A DNA stretch of 19,452 nucleotides, taken from NCBI GenBank assembly GCA_937928475.1, contig CALFVE010000002.1, positions 1 through 19,452 of the forward strand, read 5' to 3'. The notes below the pieces were generated by a model, which was given only the letters and a program-made list of their open reading frames with translations, did no database searches and was not told the DNA's origin. Each line of letters starts with the position of its first letter. Positions within the stretch are counted from its first letter, which is position 1. Positions 14,989 to 19,452 of the stretch are shown piece after piece. Source of the stretch: an uncultured bacterium. Its GTDB lineage: Bacteria; Armatimonadota; Zipacnadia; Zipacnadales; Zipacnadaceae. The translations under genes and the position numbers were made by a program.

Positions 14989-15612
14989 ATGCCCGCCCCG
15001 CGAATCGGTTTCACCCTCCTCGAGATCCTGGTGGTCATCGCCATCATCGCGATCCTGGCAGGCATTCTCTTCCCGGTTTTCGCCGGGGTGCGGGCGAGCG
15101 GATACAAGGTCGCCTGCCTCTCCAACGTCCGGCAACTGCTTCAGGCAGCAGGGATGTATGCGAGCGACAATGACCGCCGGCTGGTGCCTGCGCGCCTTTA
15201 CCTGGGCGGCCCCGACCTGGGCAAGACCTGGTGTGTGCTGCTCCGGCCCTATCTGGGCGATGAGCGCATCCTGACCTGCCCGGCGGATCCGACCCCGCAA
15301 ATGGTGAGCAACAGCACTGACCTCCCTCACAGTTACGGGATCAACTATGACTTGACCTACGTCACGGGCTTCGGGGGGAGCAATATTTCCTGGAGTATGG
15401 CGGCGATCCCGCGCACCGCCGACCTGGTGCTCTTCTTCGACATGAAAAGCAGCGTCGGCGCGATGGGCTCGGGCTACAGCGCCCACCGCATCTCCCGGGT
15501 GGAGGCGCGACACCACAACAAGGCTACCGTCGGTTTTCTCGACGGCCACGCCAAGCCGCTGGCCCCCCGGGAGATAGACGCGGCCAAGTTCTGGAGCCCA
15601 ACGGCGCCGTGA
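14989..15612 (+). CDS. DUF1559-type pseudopilin with H-X9-DG motif
   Basis: A 207-residue protein with a type IV/type II pilin-like N-terminus: MPAPRIG, cleavage by prepilin peptidase before F8, E12 at position +5, then a hydrophobic helix to about residue 32. The C-terminal half has H175-X9-D185-G186 (RHHNKATVGFLDGHAK), the processing-associated motif of the DUF1559 family, and CLSNVRQLLQAAGMYASDND is the usual region after the helix. Such proteins are found in many copies in Planctomycetota, Armatimonadota and relatives, probably at the cell surface; their role is unknown. The segment GILFPVFAGVR resembles Armatimonadota versions. Start ATG 14989, with a weak GGTGG-type ribosome-binding site. 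It is divergent from the GH42 gene and upstream of the fucosidase. No pilus assembly genes are nearby. Confidence 0.92.
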   Translation: MPAPRIGFTLLEILVVIAIIAILAGILFPVFAGVRASGYKVACLSNVRQLLQAAGMYASDNDRRLVPARLYLGGPDLGKTWCVLLRPYLGDERILTCPADPTPQMVSNSTDLPHSYGINYDLTYVTGFGGSNISWSMAAIPRTADLVLFFDMKSSVGAMGSGYSAHRISRVEARHHNKATVGFLDGHAKPLAPREIDAAKFWSPTAP

Positions 15613-15631
15613 GGCTTCGCTACCGCGAGTG

Positions 15632-15676
15632 ACGACCGATCGTTGATGATTCCCGCGCGCAGCGGGGATCGGTCGT
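15632..15676. terminator. Composite stem-loop after the pseudopilin gene
   Basis: A perfect 10-bp outer stem (ACGACCGATC at 15632-15641 with GATCGGTCGT at 15667-15676) encloses a second perfect stem, CCCGC at 15652-15656 with GCGGG at 15662-15666, around a 5-base loop. Ten unpaired bases lie on one side only. It starts 20 bases after the pseudopilin stop. There is no T-run, so it may be a Rho-assisted terminator, an RNA-stabilising end or a leader element of the fucosidase. Confidence 0.5.
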
Positions 15677-15730
15677 GCTGGGGACCTAAGCAGCAAGCGG
15701 GGTAAGACCCACGCGATACCTGTAAGTACT

Positions 15731-15783
15731 CGGGCGCTGTTGCCCGCGGCGGAGGGATACCGGTTTGGGCGTCGAATCCGACG
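15731..15783 (+). promoter_or_regulatory. Two short hairpins in the fucosidase leader
   Basis: CGGGC/GCCCG (15731-15735 and 15742-15746, six-base loop) and CGTCG/CGACG (15770-15774 and 15779-15783, AATC loop) lie between 38 and 90 bases before the ATG of the fucosidase. No known riboswitch consensus is matched. A structured leader is possible, but such small stems are frequent in GC-rich DNA. Confidence 0.25.
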
Positions 15784-15820
15784 GCGACGCGCATGGGGCA
15801 AGCACAATCAGGAGGACTAC

Positions 15821-17194
15821 ATGGCTGCCGACCGCGAGGACATTCATCTCAACTATTCGCCGCCCGAGTGGAGCGAATACCACAACTATCCCCAGTGGCT
15901 CAAAGACCGTTTGGAGTGGGCCATGGGCCTGAAGTTCGGGCTCTTCGTGCACTGGGGAATCTACTCGCAGTGGGGCTGCATCGAATCCTGGCCGCTGGTG
16001 GAGGCGGATACCTGGGCGCGGCCCGATGATCTGCCTGCCTGGATCGAACGCGGCAAGGACTTGGAGCGCTTCCGCCGCGACTACTGGGCGCTGAACCGGA
16101 CTTTCAATCCCACGGAGTTCAGCCCGGAGCAGTGGGCCGAGGCCGCCGCTTACGCCGGGATGAAGTACCTCTGCTTCACCACCAAGCACCACGACGGCTT
16201 CTGTATGTTCGACACGCGGACGACCGACTACAAGATCACCGGTCCCGACTGCCCCTTCCATACCCACCCACGGGCGAACGTGACGCGGGAGGTCTTCAAC
16301 ACCTTTCGGGCGCGGGATTTCGGCATCTGGTGCTACTTCTCCAAGTCTGACTGGCACTGTCCCTGGTACTGGGATCCGGCCCGCCCGGCGCCGGACCGCA
16401 ATCCCAACTACGACACCGCCGCCGAGCCGGAGCGCTGGGAGAAGTTCCGCCGCTTCGTGTATGACCAGATCGAGGAATTGATGACCGGCTACGGGCCTAT
16501 AGACTGCCTGTGGCTGGACGGCGGGCAGGTGCGTCCGCCTAAGCAGGATATCCGCATGGACCTGATCGCGGAGATGGCGCGCCGGCATCAGCCCGGACTG
16601 ATCATCGCCGACCGCACGGTGGGAGGCCCCTATGAGAATATTCTCACCCCCGAACAGACGATTCCCGACGCGCCGCTCGGGGTGCCTTGGGAGTCGTGCC
16701 TCACCATGGGCACCTCCTGGTCGTTCAAGCCGAACGACCAGTACAAGTCGGCCCGCACGCTGATCCATATGCTGGTGGACATCGTGGCCAAGGGCGGCAA
16801 CTTCCTGCTCAACGTGGGGCCGACCGCCAGCGGCGTGTTCCCTGAGGAGGCGCTGGAGCGACTGCGGGAGATCGGCGACTGGATGGCGGTCAACGGGGAG
16901 GCTATCTACGGGACCCGCGCCCTCGCCCCGTACAAGGAGGGGCAGGTCTGTTTCACCCAGAAGGGTGGGCAGGTCTACGCCATCATCTTGGCCGGGGAGG
17001 GTGAGAGCCGCCCGCCGCAGCAAGTGCGCTTGCAAGGAGTGCGCCCCGCTCCGGGCACGCCGGTGACCCTGCTCGGCAGCCGGCAGCCCGTGGCCTGGCG
17101 GCCCGAAGGGGAGGCGGCGGCGGTTGACCTTCCGCCGGGGCCGGCTCCCTGTGAGCATGCCTGGGTGCTGAAGTTCACGCCCGAGGCGCGATGA
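15821..17194 (+). CDS. GH29 alpha-L-fucosidase, cytoplasmic
   Basis: A 457-residue glycosidase of family 29. Visible signatures are LKFGLFVHWGIYSQWG (about 37-52), the substrate-binding FTTKHHDGFCMFDT (119-132), the nucleophile D233 in DCLWLDGG, and GGNFLLNVGPTASGVFPEEA followed by GDWMAVNGEAIYGT, which end the catalytic barrel. A beta-sandwich of about 80 residues follows (roughly 375-457). It would remove alpha-L-fucose by a retaining mechanism; the acid/base residue cannot be assigned safely by eye. No signal peptide is present, so substrate must be taken up first. The ATG at 15821 has a perfect AGGAGG 5 bases upstream and is preferred over the longer frame from 15740. It follows the pseudopilin gene after a 208-bp structured gap and is convergent with the InlB-repeat protein. 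Stop codon TGA. Confidence 0.95.
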   Translation: MAADREDIHLNYSPPEWSEYHNYPQWLKDRLEWAMGLKFGLFVHWGIYSQWGCIESWPLVEADTWARPDDLPAWIERGKDLERFRRDYWALNRTFNPTEFSPEQWAEAAAYAGMKYLCFTTKHHDGFCMFDTRTTDYKITGPDCPFHTHPRANVTREVFNTFRARDFGIWCYFSKSDWHCPWYWDPARPAPDRNPNYDTAAEPERWEKFRRFVYDQIEELMTGYGPIDCLWLDGGQVRPPKQDIRMDLIAEMARRHQPGLIIADRTVGGPYENILTPEQTIPDAPLGVPWESCLTMGTSWSFKPNDQYKSARTLIHMLVDIVAKGGNFLLNVGPTASGVFPEEALERLREIGDWMAVNGEAIYGTRALAPYKEGQVCFTQKGGQVYAIILAGEGESRPPQQVRLQGVRPAPGTPVTLLGSRQPVAWRPEGEAAAVDLPPGPAPCEHAWVLKFTPEAR

Positions 17195-17272
17195 CGGCCG
17201 GGCGTGCGCCGGCATTCACTCCTTGGGCTACCTCCCGTGGCGCAGGTCTCTCGCCCTTGGTCGCCTTAGCAG

Positions 17273-17288
17273 GAAGGAGGAAGCCTTC
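17273..17288. terminator. Weak stem-loop in convergent gap after the fucosidase
   Basis: GAAGG at 17273-17277 pairs with CCTTC at 17284-17288 around a 6-base loop, in the 160-bp gap between two convergent genes. A few T residues occur within the arm, but there is no T-run after it. Nothing else is supported in this gap. Confidence 0.25.
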
Positions 17289-17354
17289 TGCTGGTGGGCT
17301 CCGAACAGGGATGCTCGGGGCCCAAGAAGGAGGAGTCTGCCTGCGACGCGCTAG

Positions 17355-18059
17355 CTAGGGCCTGCGGTGGGGACGGTTCCGGCCGTCCGGGGGAGGCTTA
17401 TCGGGGTCGCGGGGCCGGCTCGGTTGGTCCGGCGGCTCAGAGGGCCGGGCCTCTGGAGGCCGCCTGCGCTCCGGTTCACGCGCGGGCGGACGATCCCGCT
17501 CCGGCGGGTCCTGCGCGGGAGGTCGCGCCGCCGGCGGGTCCTCCCGCGGGGGCTGCTCGCGAGGCGGCTGCTCTCGAGGAGGCTCGCGTCGCGGCGGCTC
17601 CTCCCGCGGGGGCTGCGGGCGCTCCGCTGGGCGCTCGCCCTGCGGCGGCCGCTCGGCGGGCGGTCGGTCAGCGGGGCGATCTCCGTCGGGAGGTCGGGGC
17701 GCCGGCGGTCGCTCGTTGTCTTGGCCGCCGCGCGCCGGATTGTTGTCCGGAGGTCGATCGGCGGGCGGTCGGTTGTCCGGAGGCCGGTTGTCGGGGGGCC
17801 GGCTCTCTGGAGGGCGGTTGGCAGGGGGCTCAGGCCGCTCCCGCGGCGGGCGATCTCCGTCGGGAGGTCGGCCCGCCGGAGGCCGGTCGCCCGCATTGCC
17901 CCCGTATCCTCCCCGGGGGGGATCGTCGCCGGGCCGGCGATCGGGGGGTGGCTGAGTGGGTGGTGGCTTGTCGCCCGGGTGCTCTTCCCCCGGCGGGTGG
18001 CCGGGCGGGGGTTGGTAGCCGCCCCGTGGTGGATGATACGGCCCCGGGCCGGGCCGGTC
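17355..18059 (-). repeat. Internally repetitive coding DNA of the Pro-rich tail
   Basis: The tail DNA is built from short related units encoding PPD, PPRE and RPPDN-type steps. One 23-bp stretch, encoding RPPDGD, is repeated exactly at 17675-17697 and 17849-17871. The sequence is extremely GC-rich and prone to slippage, so its length may vary between strains or be misassembled. Confidence 0.7.
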
Positions 18060-19452
18060 ACAGAGGGGCGCGAAGTGCGCCCAGACCTGAAGCGAGCCGT
18101 CCATCCGCACCCAGACCGAGCGGCTCCCGCTGCTCACCGAGCCGCTCCATCCCTCGAAACAGTAGCCCGGGGCGGGAATCGCCGTCAGGTGTACCAGTTC
18201 CCCGTACTCGAAGCGCTCCGACCAGGGCAGGCTCCGGCGACAGCCATTGACCAGGACCCAGCCGTGAGTGCCCCCCACGTACAGGGTCACCGGGCGCTCC
18301 ACCCGCACCCGCTCGAACACCGCCCAGATTTCCCGGTCGCGGTCCATGCGCACCTCCAGCCAAGGGCCGCTGCCAGCCGCGTCACCCATCCAGAAGAGGA
18401 AGCGGTAGCCGGGGTGAGGCACTGCCCGCAGCCGTACCCACTCGCCCCAGCGAAACTCCCGCGACCAGGCATAGTCCTCGTACCAGCCGTCCAGTTCGAC
18501 GTAACCGCCGCTGGCCCAGACGCGCAGGGTGCAGCGCTCGCGGCGGTAGTGGGCGATCAGGCGCAGATCGCCGCGCAAGGTCAACGACAGATAGCGCTCC
18601 GGGGTCTCAAAGTCGCCCGACCAGCCCAGGAACTCGCAGCCTGGCGGAGGCAGGGCCTCGAGGGTCACCGGCTCGCCTAAAGCAAAGTCGCCCTCCCAGG
18701 GCAAGGGGAACTCCCGGCCGTTTACTCTTACTCCCCCCTCCCCCTCCAGGGAGAGCCGGGCGGTGGGTCCGAGCACCACGGTGGCCTCATAGCCGGGGTT
18801 GGCCTGGCCGGCCAGGACCAGGGCCGCGTCCAGGTCCCGCCCCAGCCAGCCCAGCCGGAGATAGCCGCCCTGCTGCTGGGCCTCATAGAGGGCGCTACGG
18901 AAGGCCTCACTGGCCTGGGGGTCCAACTCCAGACAGCGCCAGCCGGGCGCGGCGCGACCGTTGAGAAAGAGCGGCGGCTCGGGCCCGGCCGGGACCTGCA
19001 ACCACCGGAAGGTGGGCGTGCCCGAGTCGGGCAGCGGAGGGGAAGCCTCGCTGGGCGGCCCCTCGGCAATCAGGTGGGCCCGGTTCATTTGTGACCACAG
19101 GAATCCGCCCTGCTGGGGGTCACGCTCGGGAATCTCCGCCGGGGCATAGCGGGGGGTAACTTCATACACAGTCAGCGCCACGCTGCCGCGGTCGGGCGCG
19201 GGGAAGGCCATGACATATACGTAGAGGCGGACGGGCTCAAAGCCCAGGTCAACTCCGGGCGCGGGCGGACGGAAAAGGGTGTAGCCGCGCCACCATTCTC
19301 CACTACGGCCGCCGGCCCGGACCTTGCCGGGTTCGTTGTGAGGCGGCGTGCGCTGATCGCCGCTCCAGGCCAGGCCGCCGCTGAAGTCGGCTACCAGCCG
19401 CTGGGCGGCGGCGGGCCCCATCGTTAGGGCCGCCAGGGCCAGCAGTCCGGCC
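17355..19452 (-). CDS. Secreted protein with three InlB-B-like repeats and long Pro-rich tail (5' end outside window)
   Basis: The frame stays open to the right edge. The first visible residues, AGLLALAALTMGPAAAQ, are the end of a signal peptide probably cut after AAA, so the ATG at 19421 is not the start. Counting from that Met, about 10-215 is a beta-rich module. Three repeats of about 75 residues follow (220-292, 296-371, 376-451). Each has the pattern VNG or equivalent, a W/Y-rich strand, GE-V-L-A-P-PGY-F-GW-G, and an ending close to V-A-H/VF. This resembles the divergent InlB B-repeat found in surface proteins. From about 455 to 688 the chain is almost wholly Pro, Arg, Asp, Glu and Gly, with PPD and PPRE motifs. 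No LPXTG or membrane anchor is seen. It is likely an exported surface or envelope-spanning protein; function unknown. Stop codon TAG. Confidence 0.85.
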   Translation of the reverse strand, partial: AGLLALAALTMGPAAAQRLVADFSGGLAWSGDQRTPPHNEPGKVRAGGRSGEWWRGYTLFRPPAPGVDLGFEPVRLYVYVMAFPAPDRGSVALTVYEVTPRYAPAEIPERDPQQGGFLWSQMNRAHLIAEGPPSEASPPLPDSGTPTFRWLQVPAGPEPPLFLNGRAAPGWRCLELDPQASEAFRSALYEAQQQGGYLRLGWLGRDLDAALVLAGQANPGYEATVVLGPTARLSLEGEGGVRVNGREFPLPWEGDFALGEPVTLEALPPPGCEFLGWSGDFETPERYLSLTLRGDLRLIAHYRRERCTLRVWASGGYVELDGWYEDYAWSREFRWGEWVRLRAVPHPGYRFLFWMGDAAGSGPWLEVRMDRDREIWAVFERVRVERPVTLYVGGTHGWVLVNGCRRSLPWSERFEYGELVHLTAIPAPGYCFEGWSGSVSSGSRSVWVRMDGSLQVWAHFAPLCDRPGPGPYHPPRGGYQPPPGHPPGEEHPGDKPPPTQPPPDRRPGDDPPRGGYGGNAGDRPPAGRPPDGDRPPRERPEPPANRPPESRPPDNRPPDNRPPADRPPDNNPARGGQDNERPPAPRPPDGDRPADRPPAERPPQGERPAERPQPPREEPPRREPPREQPPREQPPREDPPAARPPAQDPPERDRPPAREPERRRPPEARPSEPPDQPSRPRDPDKPPPDGRNRPHRRP

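Noticed and set aside
15767..15784. TCGAATCC stretch resembling a tRNA T-loop.
   Set aside because: It folds as a simple 5-bp tetraloop hairpin, and no acceptor, D or anticodon arms are found around it.
17294..18680. Long plus-strand open frames rich in Arg, Gly and Ala opposite the Pro-rich tail.
   Set aside because: They are antisense shadows of highly repetitive GC-rich coding DNA, with no ribosome-binding site or recognisable domain. The minus frame has a signal peptide and repeats.
1..19452. CRISPR arrays, insertion sequences, attachment sites or phage genes.
   Set aside because: I saw no regularly spaced repeats, transposase or integrase frames, or terminal inverted repeats in the window.

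Overview
The window is GC-rich bacterial DNA, about 19.5 kb, densely coded, with no rRNA, tRNA, CRISPR array or insertion sequence that I can see. The gene content suggests an Armatimonadota-like bacterium (inference, not proof). It has a DUF1559/H-X9-DG pseudopilin whose N-terminal segment reads 'GILFPVFA', a phrase I associate with that phylum. It also has several xylose-isomerase-like TIM-barrel proteins, GH29 and GH42 glycosidases, a URO-D-family protein and large secreted proteins of no clear family. Planctomycetota or a related environmental lineage cannot be excluded. Among the 14 stop codons visible, 8 are TGA, 6 are TAG and none is TAA.

Region 1 (1-2322, minus strand) is a compact probable operon, read right to left. 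It holds a sugar phosphate isomerase/epimerase-like TIM barrel, a histone-deacetylase-family amidohydrolase that overlaps it by 4 bp, and the first 129 codons of mutS2, which runs off the left edge. Region 2 (2323-2666) is a divergent control region. It carries a perfect 12-bp tandem repeat, small palindromes and a good sigma70-type promoter for hisB.

Region 3 (2667-7486, plus strand) is a partial histidine-biosynthesis cluster in which hisB, hisH and hisA are interleaved with other genes. These are a second TIM-barrel isomerase-like protein with unusual putative metal ligands, a 57-residue one-helix membrane protein and an MFS exporter. hisF, hisG, hisD, hisC and hisI/E are not in the window, although HisH works only in complex with HisF. 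hisH has its own candidate extended -10 promoter.

Region 4 (7543-19452) concerns carbohydrates and the cell surface. It begins with a 1280-residue secreted multidomain protein on the minus strand and a divergent URO-D-family gene on the plus strand. Next comes a GH42 beta-galactosidase gene on the minus strand, interrupted at codon 17 by an in-frame amber codon where the family has Trp. Then follow a pseudopilin, a cytoplasmic GH29 alpha-L-fucosidase preceded by several stem-loops, and a secreted protein with three InlB-B-like repeats and a 234-residue Pro-rich tail, whose 5' end lies beyond the right edge. Neither glycosidase has a signal peptide, so both would act on imported oligosaccharides, while the two large secreted proteins act outside the membrane.

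The most checkable anomaly is the amber codon in the GH42 gene. The same gene ends in TAG and TAG terminates five other genes here, so genome-wide reassignment of TAG is unlikely. A fresh nonsense mutation, an assembly error or local readthrough remain possible. I found no clear evidence for a complete new defence or mobile system; the least explained protein is the 1280-residue secreted one.
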